The position numbers and the translations under genes are program-made. This document shows, piece by piece, positions 1-6,486 of a stretch of DNA of 37,772 bases; within the stretch, counting starts at the first letter, position 1, and each line of letters begins with the position of its first letter. The notes under the pieces are model-generated. The model was not told where the DNA came from, searched no databases, and worked only from the letters and a program-made list of their open reading frames with translations. Source of the stretch: a virus; IMG/VR virus record IMGVR_UViG_3300008997_000099, positions 1-37,772 of that record; one strand, given 5' to 3'.

Positions 1-119
1 GGGTTAATTACTGGTGTTGGTGTTATGGAAACGCATTCTAATTTCACTAGTCCAAGCGGTAAATATTATGGTTCTGGATCTAACTTGAGTCTATTAGGTT
101 TTAGATGGAATATAGCAAT
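1..119 (+). repeat. Terminal overlap with 37654-37772 (circular contig end)
   Basis: Bases 1-119 repeat exactly at 37654-37772 and the reading frame of one gene runs through the overlap. The length equals a k-mer size used by a common metagenome assembler, so it marks a circular or circularly permuted genome rather than a demonstrated physical end. Confidence 0.9.
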
Positions 120-390
120 ATCTTCAGCTGGTGCAGCCGGCGATTTAAAAGTTGATGTTAGATATGAAAACGTTAATTCAGGGGTTCAGCATGTCGTGGG
201 TGGCGGACAGCGTATATATGAGCAGACAATTATTTCTACTAGTGTACCTGTTGCATCCTCATTTAATGAATGTGGTGAGATATTAATAACTCCAGTTCCT
301 TTAGTACAAAATAAAGTGTATTTTGTGGATATTTCAGGTATTGACTTTTGGGTTTTAAATGATTTTGAAATTGAATTATTAATAGGATAA
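1..390 (+). CDS. Tail-fibre-associated protein, 3' part (continues from 37534 across the circular junction)
   Basis: This is the end of a gene that begins at 37534; joining the ends gives 169 residues (120 nt before the junction plus 390). An internal ATG at base 25 is residue 49 and is not the start. The first 30 residues copy the N-terminus of the next gene (MNRQFDPTG..., then STNIDDAIKEA), a module typical of fibre proteins that attaches to the virion or trimerises. The remaining part is rich in beta-strand-forming residues, with a GGGQ turn and a C-terminal LIG. It lies between the 1011-residue fibre gene and the 432-residue fibre gene, one base from the latter. I infer an accessory receptor-binding or tail-tip protein; the specific ligand is not readable from sequence. 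Confidence 0.7.
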   Translation, partial: GLITGVGVMETHSNFTSPSGKYYGSGSNLSLLGFRWNIAISSAGAAGDLKVDVRYENVNSGVQHVVGGGQRIYEQTIISTSVPVASSFNECGEILITPVPLVQNKVYFVDISGIDFWVLNDFEIELLIG

Positions 391-411
391 TATGAACAGG
401 CAATTTGACCC
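382..411 (+). repeat. 30-bp direct repeat at the fibre gene junction, copy B
   Basis: Identical to 37524-37553. Similarity continues less perfectly for another 60 bases of coding sequence (ACATAGACGACGCAATAAAA region). Recombination between the copies would remove one fibre gene and leave a correct junction. Confidence 0.9.
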
Positions 412-1690
412 CACTGGAAGCGGTTTAACATCTACAAATATAGACGACGCAATAAAAGAAGCATCTACAAAAGGCACACTATTATCAAATAGAATTGTAG
501 TGAATCAGTCAAACGTTTCTTCTACTTTAGGCGGTGTAATAGACAGTAGTAAGGAGTATTTTTTAGATGGTCAGATAAATATGGGTACAATTCAGGTAAC
601 TGTTCCGACTACAGGAATAAATATAGCTGGATATAATTTCGATGTTAGTGGACTTTATTCAACAGAGGATAATTATACGATGTTTATCAGTGATGTCATG
701 GGTAGCGGTAATTTTATAGCAAAGGATTATTCTGTAAGTGTTAACGGTACAAACTCAAAAGTATATAATTTAAATGATGCAACAGGCTTTAACGCTTTTG
801 AATTTTCAAGAATAAATTACAATAACTGCAGCAGTTTAGGTGAAATTGATGGTTATCGTCAGGGTTTAGAGGATGGTACTGGTAGATTTGGAGGTTCTCC
901 TTCACTAACACTTTCAGGAACTTGGCTAGGTGGATATAGAATCGGCACATCTATCGTAAGAAATATGGATGATTTAACAATAGAGCCTTTATTTAAGGAA
1001 GGATCTAATTTTGTAATGAATAGTAGATTTATAACAGACATGAATGTTGACTTAGGAGATCTTCAGCCATTGTTAGATTTTTCTGATTCAAATTTTCCAA
1101 ACCCATCTACTTTACAACTTCAAGAAATGATAGTTACAAGAGCAGGAACTATTGACCCAACAGACACAAATATTACTCCAAATATTGAATCTACAGAATT
1201 AGCTTCATATTGGAAAAGGAATGTTGGACTTACTAATACTTATGTAGGTGGGACAATAACTGTTATCAGTGAGGAATTAACTACAATTTCATCAGGTTCA
1301 ACATGGACTGATTTAGAGGGGATTTTCACAGGCACAGGGTTACAGCATTTTACGTCTAACGCTGATGGTCAGTTAACGCATATCGGAGTATCGCCTAGAG
1401 AGTTTGAGTTTAGCGGATTATTAATAGTTGAAGGGCCGCAAAATATTTCTTTATCTTTTAGATTTAATAAATGGGATGATTCTGCAGGAGTGTTTATCCC
1501 TTTAAATTACACCATCCAAACTCGAACAATAAACGCCTTAGTTGGGGGAAGAGATGTTGCTATTTTTGATATTGATGTAGGCGGTGAATTAGATAAAAAT
1601 GATTTTTTAAAACTTCAAATTAGAAATAATTCAGGGAACCAAAATATAACATTAGAAAATTCGAGTTATTACAGAATACAGGAAAGGTAA
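392..1690 (+). CDS. Tail fibre / receptor-binding protein with shared N-terminal module
   Basis: 432 residues starting at ATG 392, one base after the previous stop. Residues 1-30 (MNRQFDPTGSGLTSTNIDDA then IKEA) nearly repeat the N-terminus of the 37534 gene; the pattern TG-L-TSTN--DAI is common near the N-terminus of tail-fibre and baseplate proteins. The middle (about 60-230) is repetitive in G, S, N and beta-prone. The last about 150 residues (from FTGTGLQHFTSN) resemble the C-terminal jelly-roll-like heads of baseplate/fibre proteins, by general character only. Probably a host-recognition protein at the tail tip. The shared module with divergent remainder suggests duplication followed by replacement of the distal part. 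Confidence 0.65.
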   Translation: MNRQFDPTGSGLTSTNIDDAIKEASTKGTLLSNRIVVNQSNVSSTLGGVIDSSKEYFLDGQINMGTIQVTVPTTGINIAGYNFDVSGLYSTEDNYTMFISDVMGSGNFIAKDYSVSVNGTNSKVYNLNDATGFNAFEFSRINYNNCSSLGEIDGYRQGLEDGTGRFGGSPSLTLSGTWLGGYRIGTSIVRNMDDLTIEPLFKEGSNFVMNSRFITDMNVDLGDLQPLLDFSDSNFPNPSTLQLQEMIVTRAGTIDPTDTNITPNIESTELASYWKRNVGLTNTYVGGTITVISEELTTISSGSTWTDLEGIFTGTGLQHFTSNADGQLTHIGVSPREFEFSGLLIVEGPQNISLSFRFNKWDDSAGVFIPLNYTIQTRTINALVGGRDVAIFDIDVGGELDKNDFLKLQIRNNSGNQNITLENSSYYRIQER

Positions 1691-1701
1691 ATTTATATAT
1701 T

Positions 1702-1935
1702 ATGAAAGCGGCAACGGTAATAAGTAAAGATGTTAAAAAGTTTGGAGTTATAAGCATTTCAAATGAATTAACTGATGTAAGTGAAATAAAGACAAAATAC
1801 ATAAACTCGCTATATAATCATGTTCTAGACGGTATAATAGAATTGTATGAAGAAATTAATGGTAAATACGAAAAGATGCCATTACAGCAGAGCTTAAGAA
1901 AATTAAGGTACTTAGAGGTATACAGGAATAAATAG
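1702..1935 (+). CDS. Small hypothetical protein at the end of the fibre operon
   Basis: 77 residues, ATG at 1702, 11 bases after the fibre gene. No recognised domain. It is soluble and mostly helical in character, with paired acidic and basic residues (ELYEEINGKYEK) and a basic C-terminus. Position after two fibre genes suggests a fibre assembly factor or a small structural protein, but nothing in the sequence proves this. A long hairpin follows before the holin genes, so it is probably the last gene of the tail transcript. Confidence 0.55.
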   Translation: MKAATVISKDVKKFGVISISNELTDVSEIKTKYINSLYNHVLDGIIELYEEINGKYEKMPLQQSLRKLRYLEVYRNK

Positions 1936-1969
1936 AACAATATTTATACTAAATAATTATTAAAAAAGC

Positions 1970-2034
1970 AAGCTAATATTACATATTTAAACCAATGAAA
2001 ATCTTGAATTGGTTTAAAATTATTAAATTAGCTT
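1970..2034 (+). promoter_or_regulatory. Long imperfect hairpin abutting the holin start codon
   Basis: The 27-base arms 1970-1996 and 2008-2034 are complementary at about 21 positions around an 11-base loop. The inner 11 bp (TTTAAACCAAT with ATTGGTTTAAA) and outer 8 bp (AAGCTAAT with ATTAGCTT) are perfect. The 3' arm ends at base 2034, directly before ATG 2035. No T-run follows, so it is not a standard intrinsic terminator. In RNA it would bury the ribosome-binding region of the first lysis gene, which suggests translational control of lysis timing. A role as replication or regulator binding site is an alternative. Confidence 0.6.
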
Positions 2035-2277
2035 ATGAGTGAATTAATGAAAAAGGTAGATTTTATAAATGATATTAAGTTTTTGCTTGGATCGGGTGCG
2101 ACTTATTTAATATCGCATAAACTGGACGGTTTAATTGGCCTTTTAGGGGCTTTGGTTGCCTTTTGTTATGGTTTATACCGTTTTTATAAACTATATATTG
2201 ATATAGAAACATCCAAAATAGAAAGAGACATTAAAAAAATAGAATTGAAAAATTTAAAAAAAACTTACATTGATTAA
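2035..2277 (+). CDS. Small membrane protein, holin-like
   Basis: 80 residues. A hydrophobic segment of about 20-25 residues (LIGLLGALVAFCYGLYRFYK, near residues 32-51) is followed by a charged, lysine-rich helical tail, consistent with one membrane segment and a cytoplasmic tail. Size and position directly before a second membrane protein with a holin-family signature support a holin or holin partner acting in the inner membrane to trigger lysis. The start codon sits at the foot of the 1970-2034 hairpin. It ends five bases before the most likely start of the next gene. No family is recognised with certainty, so the function is inferred from topology and context. Confidence 0.55.
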   Translation: MSELMKKVDFINDIKFLLGSGATYLISHKLDGLIGLLGALVAFCYGLYRFYKLYIDIETSKIERDIKKIELKNLKKTYID

Positions 2278-2281
2278 AAAT

Positions 2282-2758
2282 ATGAAAAAAAAATTTTGGG
2301 AAACGGGTTTTGGTAAGTTTATTTCAAAGGCAGGTAAATCTATACCGGAAGTTTTAACTATAGGGTCGAAAGCGTTAACAGGTAATTTTCCGGGAGCGAT
2401 TCAAGAGGTTGGGGAGTTATTGAAAAATAAAAGCTCTGAGAGCGAAGAAAATGAATATTTAATGATAGAGTTCGAAAAGTTTAAAATGGGCTTTCAGAAG
2501 GAATTATATGAGCTAGAAATAAAGGATAGAGATAGCGCAAGAAAAAGGGAAGTATCATTGTTAAATGCTGGAGGCTCTGATTGGATGATGAATGTAACAG
2601 GAATAATAGGATTACTTTCATTTATTTTAATTGTTTGTTCTGTTATATGGATTCCTAGCGTCAAAAATAATGAATTATTTATTCATTTAATGGGGATGGT
2701 TGAAGGTGTTGTTATTGGCAATATATTCGCGTATTATTATGGATCTTCAAAGACATAA
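2282..2758 (+). CDS. Holin-like protein of the GTA/3TM holin type
   Basis: 158 residues from ATG 2282; an in-frame TTG at 2270 inside the previous gene is a less likely start. The N-terminal half is a helical region, then DRDSARKRE at residues 82-90. Two hydrophobic segments (about 103-124 and 134-152) are followed by YYYGSS at 151-156. The combination of D-R-SAR-RE, membrane segments and Y-GSS near the C-terminus is the signature I associate with the phage/gene-transfer-agent holin family (PF11351 type). It would permeabilise the inner membrane for lysis. It forms a pair with the 2035 gene; the endolysin is more than 8 kb away. Confidence 0.65.
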   Translation: MKKKFWETGFGKFISKAGKSIPEVLTIGSKALTGNFPGAIQEVGELLKNKSSESEENEYLMIEFEKFKMGFQKELYELEIKDRDSARKREVSLLNAGGSDWMMNVTGIIGLLSFILIVCSVIWIPSVKNNELFIHLMGMVEGVVIGNIFAYYYGSSKT

Positions 2759-2762
2759 AAAA

Positions 2763-2817
2763 AGAGGGTTAGTAATATAAATATAGTAGTCGACTCTGTA
2801 TTAAAAACTAACCCTCT
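2763..2817 (+). promoter_or_regulatory. Hairpin between the lysis and replication blocks
   Basis: Perfect 11-bp arms AGAGGGTTAGT (2763-2773) and ACTAACCCTCT (2807-2817) flank a 33-base loop that itself contains the palindrome AGTCGACT. It starts 5 bases after the holin stop. There is no T-run, so it may be a non-canonical terminator, an RNA processing or stability structure, or a protein-binding site. Confidence 0.5.
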
Positions 2818-2844
2818 GATAGATTCAGAATACAATAATATTAA

Positions 2845-3231
2845 ATGATTTATATAATTCCAAACTGGCTAAGAAAATATTTAGGTAAAGAAGATTTATT
2901 TACCGTTCAAGCGGCTAATTATCTCCGTTCTAAGTCTCTGTTATTTCATCATACATTTAATGAGGGGAAAAGGTCTAAGACAATGCAAGCTAAATTAAAG
3001 GGTTTTGGAGTTATGACCGGAATACCTGATTTTTTAATATTTGAACCTAATAATAAGTATATTGGACTAGCAATAGAGCTTAAAGTTATTTACGACAATA
3101 ACGTTAAAAATAGGCTTAGTAAGAATCAGATAAAAGCTCAAGATGATTTAATCAACAAAGGATGGAAATGTGTAACTGTCTGGGATATAGACAGTTTTAT
3201 TAATGAAATAGAAATATTCAGAAAAGATTAA
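2845..3231 (+). CDS. VRR-NUC domain nuclease
   Basis: 128 residues. The single domain matches the VRR-NUC (PF08774) branch of PD-(D/E)xK nucleases: GIPDFLIF at residues 59-66 supplies the catalytic Asp62, AIELK at 76-80 supplies Glu78 and Lys80, and Gln95 follows in LSKNQ, then a conserved GW at 106-107. Phage members of this family are small structure-specific endonucleases or Holliday-junction-type resolvases working with the recombination machinery. Here it precedes a Rad52-like annealing protein and an SSB, which fits resolution of recombination intermediates before packaging. Length is normal for a stand-alone domain. Substrate preference is not readable. Confidence 0.85.
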   Translation: MIYIIPNWLRKYLGKEDLFTVQAANYLRSKSLLFHHTFNEGKRSKTMQAKLKGFGVMTGIPDFLIFEPNNKYIGLAIELKVIYDNNVKNRLSKNQIKAQDDLINKGWKCVTVWDIDSFINEIEIFRKD

Positions 3232-3246
3232 TATTTTTTTAACTTA

Positions 3247-3279
3247 TTTTTGGATAGTTTATAAAAAAAAGGCATATTG
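3247..3279 (+). promoter_or_regulatory. Putative promoter of the replication operon
   Basis: TTTTTGGATAGTT (3247-3259) followed at about 22 nt spacing by TATTG (3275-3279), 23 nt before ATG 3303. An almost identical arrangement lies before the second accessory block (22919-22952), directly after a terminator. The pair suggests a phage or host sigma promoter, although it does not match the TAnnTTTG Bacteroidota consensus exactly. Confidence 0.4.
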
Positions 3280-3302
3280 CATTCATAATAAAAACAAAAA
3301 GT

Positions 3303-3845
3303 ATGAATTTAGAATTATTAAATAAGCCATTGTGTTTAGATGATATTGAGTTTAGAATTCAATCGATAAACAATGGTAAGTATGCAACTATTTTGCCTTA
3401 TAAAAATGCAAGAGTAGATATGCAAAGACTTGATGAGGCTGTAGGTGCATTATTTTGGAAACGGGAACATTCCAGAGATAATAAAAATTGCACAGTTTCA
3501 ATATGGTGTAATGATATAAATGAATGGGTTTCAAAAGAGGACACTGGAACAGAAAGTAATACAGAACAAGAAAAGGGTTTAGCTTCAGATTCTTTTAAAA
3601 GAGCTTGTTTTAACTGGGGTATTGGAAGGGAGTTATATGATTATCCGGTTATTAAAATTAAATTAAAAGACGAAGAAATTCAATCTACAGGAAAAGATAA
3701 ACCAAAATATAAAGCATCTTATGATTTTGATTTAAAAAATTGGGTATGGGGTTATGAATTCGAAAATAATAAAATTATTGCACTTGGTGCAAGAGACCAA
3801 AAAGGTAATGTTAGATTTAAATGGGGAAATTTTAAAACAAAATAA
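3303..3845 (+). CDS. Rad52-like single-strand annealing protein
   Basis: 180 residues. The stretch EWVSKEDTGTES (74-85), EKGLASDSFKRACFNWGIG (90-108) and RELY is the hallmark of phage Rad52/22-type annealing proteins (PF04098 superfamily, Sak type). These bind single-stranded DNA, anneal homologous strands and drive phage recombination and recombination-dependent replication. The SSB gene follows after two bases and the VRR-NUC nuclease precedes, giving a compact recombination module. The C-terminal 60 residues are variable and lysine-rich. A promoter-like element lies 24 bases upstream. The family call is firm; the exact subfamily is not. Confidence 0.88.
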   Translation: MNLELLNKPLCLDDIEFRIQSINNGKYATILPYKNARVDMQRLDEAVGALFWKREHSRDNKNCTVSIWCNDINEWVSKEDTGTESNTEQEKGLASDSFKRACFNWGIGRELYDYPVIKIKLKDEEIQSTGKDKPKYKASYDFDLKNWVWGYEFENNKIIALGARDQKGNVRFKWGNFKTK

Positions 3846-3847
3846 AT

Positions 3848-4207
3848 ATGAGTTACAAAGTAAGAGGTAAGATTGTTAAAATAAGTGATATTCAAGAATT
3901 TGATTCTGGATCAGCAAAATTAACTTATAGAATAGACACAGGAGAAGAATGGAATAATATTCTAGAATTCGAAATGTTTAAGAATGCTGAATATAAAGAA
4001 CAATTATCTAAATTTATTGAATATAATAATGTTGGAGACAAGGTTGAGGTTGAATTTAAACTAAAGTCTAATCATTGGGTAAAAGATGATAAAGATAAGG
4101 TATTTATTGGGCTTACTTCATGGAGAGTTGAAAAATTAACTGAGACGCAATTAAGTCAAGAGAATACTTCGGTAAACAATGATGAAGATAATGATTTACC
4201 TTTTTAA
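3848..4207 (+). CDS. Single-stranded DNA-binding protein (DUF3127-like)
   Basis: 119 residues, OB-fold-like beta-rich body (residues 1-95) and a flexible acidic tail ending in DEDNDLPF (112-119). The acidic, Pro-Phe-terminated tail is the protein-docking tip of bacterial-type SSBs. The body resembles the DUF3127 family, SSB-like proteins common in Bacteroidota and their phages. It would coat single-stranded DNA during replication and work with the Rad52-like protein directly upstream. A 13-residue peptide ending in a similar tail is encoded at 14239. Confidence 0.82.
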   Translation: MSYKVRGKIVKISDIQEFDSGSAKLTYRIDTGEEWNNILEFEMFKNAEYKEQLSKFIEYNNVGDKVEVEFKLKSNHWVKDDKDKVFIGLTSWRVEKLTETQLSQENTSVNNDEDNDLPF

Positions 4208-4209
4208 TT

Positions 4210-4392
4210 ATGAAAGTTTACACAATTGTTAATTGTTATAGCGGTGAAATTATTGAAGTAACCGCTATATATTACGAAATAGATAAATTTCAACATAACT
4301 TTTATAAAGATGAAAACGGTAATATTCTGGAATCATCTTACAATACAAGAAATTGGGATATAAGAAAAGTAAAAAATAATGGAAGAAATTAA
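4210..4392 (+). CDS. Small hypothetical protein
   Basis: 60 residues, starting two bases after the SSB stop and overlapping the next gene by 14 bases. It begins MKVYTIVNCYSGEIIEV and has no membrane segment or recognised motif. The tight coupling with the SSB and the following gene shows it is part of the replication operon. Function unknown. Confidence 0.6.
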   Translation: MKVYTIVNCYSGEIIEVTAIYYEIDKFQHNFYKDENGNILESSYNTRNWDIRKVKNNGRN

Positions 4393-4717
4393 AAACTTAG
4401 AATTTGAATTTTCTGAAATAGAATACGAAATGATTCAGGAATTTGCAGAAGAAAATAATTTGGAGATTCAAAACTATAAAAGCAAATATGGAGGAAATGA
4501 AGCAATAAAGTATTTTATTAAAACATCTGAATTAGTTGAATTTGAAATTAATTCATTTGGAGACATAGAAAGCCGGTGGATAAGCGCAAAAATTAAAAGA
4601 GATAACACTAAGATCGACTCATTATATAACACAGTAGACCTAAAAAACTACTTAATTAGACTTAAAAAAACAATTAAAAATGGCTGGGCGGAAGAAGATC
4701 AAAGTAAATCAAAATAA
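4379..4717 (+). CDS. Hypothetical acidic protein of the replication operon
   Basis: 112 residues, starting inside the end of the previous gene and overlapping the next gene by 38 bases. Strongly charged: acidic N-terminal half (EFSEIEYEMIQEFAEENN) and lysine-rich C-terminus. No domain recognised. Overlaps at both ends indicate translational coupling. A structural mimic or small regulator is possible but unsupported. Confidence 0.6.
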   Translation: MEEIKNLEFEFSEIEYEMIQEFAEENNLEIQNYKSKYGGNEAIKYFIKTSELVEFEINSFGDIESRWISAKIKRDNTKIDSLYNTVDLKNYLIRLKKTIKNGWAEEDQSKSK

Positions 4718-4871
4718 TAGTATTATTTCTAAAAAGGTTCGAATGAGCTTTACGGAAGCAATGGAGGAACTAGGAGTTAGTTATCAGACTATTTTCAACA
4801 TGGTAAAAGATGGCAGACTAGAAACGGAAAAAATTGGTAAAAGAAAAAGAGTAATTGTATTAAGAAAATGA
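4680..4871 (+). CDS. Small helix-turn-helix DNA-binding protein (excisionase/MerR-like)
   Basis: 63 residues. After a basic N-terminal arm, residues 23-60 form a winged helix-turn-helix of the HTH_17/excisionase type: SFTEAMEELGVSYQTIFNMV, then KDGRLETEKIG with a basic wing KRKRV. Members of this type act as DNA-bending architectural factors or transcription regulators. As no integrase is present, a role in transcription or replication-origin binding is more likely than excision. The gene overlaps both neighbours (38 bases upstream, 4 bases downstream). A second protein of the same kind is encoded at 5610. Confidence 0.75.
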   Translation: MAGRKKIKVNQNNSIISKKVRMSFTEAMEELGVSYQTIFNMVKDGRLETEKIGKRKRVIVLRK

Positions 4872-5305
4872 AAACTATATCAGAGGCAAGGGAAATGATT
4901 TTGCAGAACAAAAACAAGGGTATCAATTGCCCTTGTTGCGGGCAGCACGTAAAAGAGTATAAAAGAAAATTAAATTCAGGAATGGCAAGAGATTTAATCA
5001 GTCTTTACAGAAAAAAACAAGAATGGAACCATAGAGAGGAGTTTTCAAAATCTCGAGGTAAAGAAATTAGTAAGTTAAAATACTGGGGATTAGTTGAGGA
5101 AAAAATAAACACTAATACATCAAAAAGAACATCCGGGATTTGGAGGATTACCAGTAAGGGAATTGCTTTTGTTGAAAATAGAATGCCTATCGAAAAATAT
5201 GTATACATTTATAACGGGTACGCAAACGGTTTTAGTGAAGAGGAAATTTCTATAACTGATGCACTAAAAGATTATTTTAACTATAACGAATTAATGAAAT
5301 GCTAA
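4868..5305 (+). CDS. Zinc-ribbon/winged-helix-like phage protein
   Basis: 145 residues. CPCCGQHVKEYKRKLNSGMA (residues 21-40) gives a cysteine cluster C21-P-C23-C24 like half of a zinc ribbon, followed by helices and a wing-like section (SKLKYWGLVEEK, RTSGIWRITSKGIAFVE) resembling a DNA-binding winged helix. I know similar small proteins from replication regions of other phages but cannot name a defined function. ATGA-type overlap with the HTH gene upstream and overlap with the micropeptide gene at 5299. Probably a nucleic-acid-binding accessory protein. Confidence 0.65.
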   Translation: MKTISEAREMILQNKNKGINCPCCGQHVKEYKRKLNSGMARDLISLYRKKQEWNHREEFSKSRGKEISKLKYWGLVEEKINTNTSKRTSGIWRITSKGIAFVENRMPIEKYVYIYNGYANGFSEEEISITDALKDYFNYNELMKC

Positions 5306-5370
5306 TATTTAAGATACTGTTGTGCGTCATTGTTAGCGCATTAATTTTAATTATAATTGATACCGAATGA
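5299..5370 (+). CDS. Transmembrane micropeptide (23 aa)
   Basis: ATG 5299 lies inside the last codons of the previous gene and the stop TGA (5368-5370) overlaps the ATG of the next gene as ATGA. The peptide is almost one membrane helix: MLIFKILLCVIVSALILIII then DTE. Chained start/stop overlaps on both sides support translation. It would insert in the inner membrane. Possible roles are superinfection exclusion, lysis regulation or host membrane modulation, none of which is shown. Confidence 0.5.
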   Translation: MLIFKILLCVIVSALILIIIDTE

Positions 5371-5588
5371 ATTGGGATATACAAGCAATAAAAAACAAAA
5401 AAATACATCGAAATAGTATTAAGATGTGTAACCATATAAGAAGGTTAAACTATTGGGAAAGACTTGAGTATGAAATTTATATATGTAAAGGTATGACTTC
5501 TGAAGCTGCTTTAAATTCAAAGCTCAAAAGATTAGGTTTTTCTGATGTTGAAATTGAATTAATTGGATTAAAAAGTTGTAAGTTTTAA
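5367..5588 (+). CDS. Small hypothetical protein
   Basis: 73 residues, start overlapping the micropeptide stop. Basic N-terminus and an amphipathic helical middle (RRLNYWERLEYEIYICKGMT, then SEAALNSKLKRLGFSDVEIE). No recognised domain, though the helix pattern would suit a small DNA-binding or adaptor protein. Part of the replication operon. Confidence 0.55.
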   Translation: MNWDIQAIKNKKIHRNSIKMCNHIRRLNYWERLEYEIYICKGMTSEAALNSKLKRLGFSDVEIELIGLKSCKF

Positions 5589-5609
5589 ATTAAAAAGTTA
5601 TAATTGTAT

Positions 5610-5762
5610 ATGGACAACTTAAAAGTAGATCAAACGAAGCTATTAACTGTTAGAAATTTTGCGTTAATGAAAGGGGTGACAGTTCAGCAAGTATATAATT
5701 GGATTAAACAGGAAAAGGTTAAAGAAATAAGAATTGATGGAGTTAAATTCATTCAGATATAA
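5610..5762 (+). CDS. Small helix-turn-helix protein (50 aa)
   Basis: ATG 5610 to TAA 5762, 50 residues. LLTVRNFALMKGVTVQQVYN then WIKQEKVKEIRIDGVKFIQI reads as a minimal MerR/HTH_17-like winged helix: two helices with the turn at KGVT, then a beta wing. It resembles the protein at 4680 and may bind phage operators or the replication origin. It ends 40 bases before the DUF6291-like initiator gene, so autoregulation or origin binding is plausible. Confidence 0.65.
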   Translation: MDNLKVDQTKLLTVRNFALMKGVTVQQVYNWIKQEKVKEIRIDGVKFIQI

Positions 5763-5802
5763 TTTTTTTACTCTTAAATTTTAATGTTTAAAATATTAAA
5801 TT

Positions 5803-6486
5803 ATGAAAAACACTAAGCGAAAAGGCTTTAACTTCTTTAGGTCATACTATGACGTTTACAATGAGCTTTCGGATAAAGACAAAGTTCAGTTTATGGATGC
5901 CCTTTTAGATAAACAGTTTTTAGGAAAAGAACCAGAAGATCTAAAAGGCATGGCAAAGTTTGCATATATATCTCAAATGAATAGTATTAATACACAAGTA
6001 AAAGGATTTGAAGATAAAACAGGTATTGTTCTTAATTCAGAGGCTACGAAAGGGGGTTGCGAAGACCCTACCGAAGGGGGTTACCAAGGGGGTTGCCAAG
6101 GGGGGTTTAGTACCCCTACCCTACAAGTAGAAGAGAAAGGGAAAGTAGAAGTAGAAGAGAAAGGGAAAAATAAAAGCACCCCTTTGGGTGTATATTCTGA
6201 ATTTTTTGAAACTGATAAATATTTAGAATTATGGAAAGAGTTTATTAGTTTGAAAAAAAGAAAGAAGGCAAGCGTAACAGATAGAGCTTTAAGAAGTCAA
6301 CTTAAAAAGCTTACTTCAATGTCTCAAGATTCAGAAGATATTTATTTGATACTTGAGAATAGTGTAAATAAAGGATGGCTTGATTTCTACCCTTTAAAAG
6401 AAAACAAAACAGCTTCAAAAGTGGATCATTTTATAAACGTAGCTCAAGAAGCCATTGAACTTCAAAGACAAAAAAGAAATGAGTAA
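5803..6486 (+). CDS. DUF6291-like replication initiator/organiser
   Basis: 227 residues. The N-terminal about 72 residues (KRKGFNFFRSYYDVYNELSD, DKVQFMDALLDKQFLGKEP, then FAYISQMNSINTQVKGFEDK) are a DUF6291-type domain found in replication regions of phages and mobile elements of Bacteroidota. A low-complexity linker (GG-C/Y/F repeats, then two VEEKGK blocks) leads to a C-terminal helical domain (LELWKEFISLKKRKKASVTD...) like those in phage replisome organisers. It would bind the origin and recruit host replication proteins, with the next gene as a possible partner. The linker is encoded by 12-bp and 18-bp tandem repeats that could be an origin within the gene. Confidence 0.7.
   Translation: MKNTKRKGFNFFRSYYDVYNELSDKDKVQFMDALLDKQFLGKEPEDLKGMAKFAYISQMNSINTQVKGFEDKTGIVLNSEATKGGCEDPTEGGYQGGCQGGFSTPTLQVEEKGKVEVEEKGKNKSTPLGVYSEFFETDKYLELWKEFISLKKRKKASVTDRALRSQLKKLTSMSQDSEDIYLILENSVNKGWLDFYPLKENKTASKVDHFINVAQEAIELQRQKRNE
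6049..6108 (+). repeat. Five 12-bp tandem units inside the initiator gene (candidate origin iterons)
   Basis: Units at 6049, 6061, 6073, 6085 and 6097 follow the pattern nAAGGGGGTTnC; four are close copies and the unit at 6061 is degenerate (GAAGACCCTACC). They are G-rich on one strand in an AT-rich genome and encode KGGC-EDPT-EGGY-QGGC-QGGF. An inverse-type C-rich stretch (TACCCCTACCC) follows directly. Iterons inside the initiator gene are known from lambda-like origins; function here is inference. Confidence 0.6.
6127..6168 (+). repeat. Two 18-bp direct repeats inside the initiator gene
   Basis: GTAGAAGAGAAAGGGAAA occurs at 6127-6144 and 6151-6168, separated by 6 bp, purine-rich throughout. 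Together with the 12-bp units directly upstream they make a 120-bp repeat-dense segment in the linker region of the initiator. Confidence 0.7.

Noticed and set aside
1-119. Direct terminal repeat as physical phage ends
   Set aside because: The length equals an assembler k-mer and the repeat falls inside a gene; circular overlap is the simpler reading.
2270-2281. TTG start of the second holin-like gene inside the previous gene
   Set aside because: ATG 2282 lies four codons downstream and clear of the previous stop.
4680-4871. Excisionase of a lysogeny module
   Set aside because: The fold fits, but no integrase, repressor or attachment site is present in the complete genome, so a temperate lifestyle is not supported.
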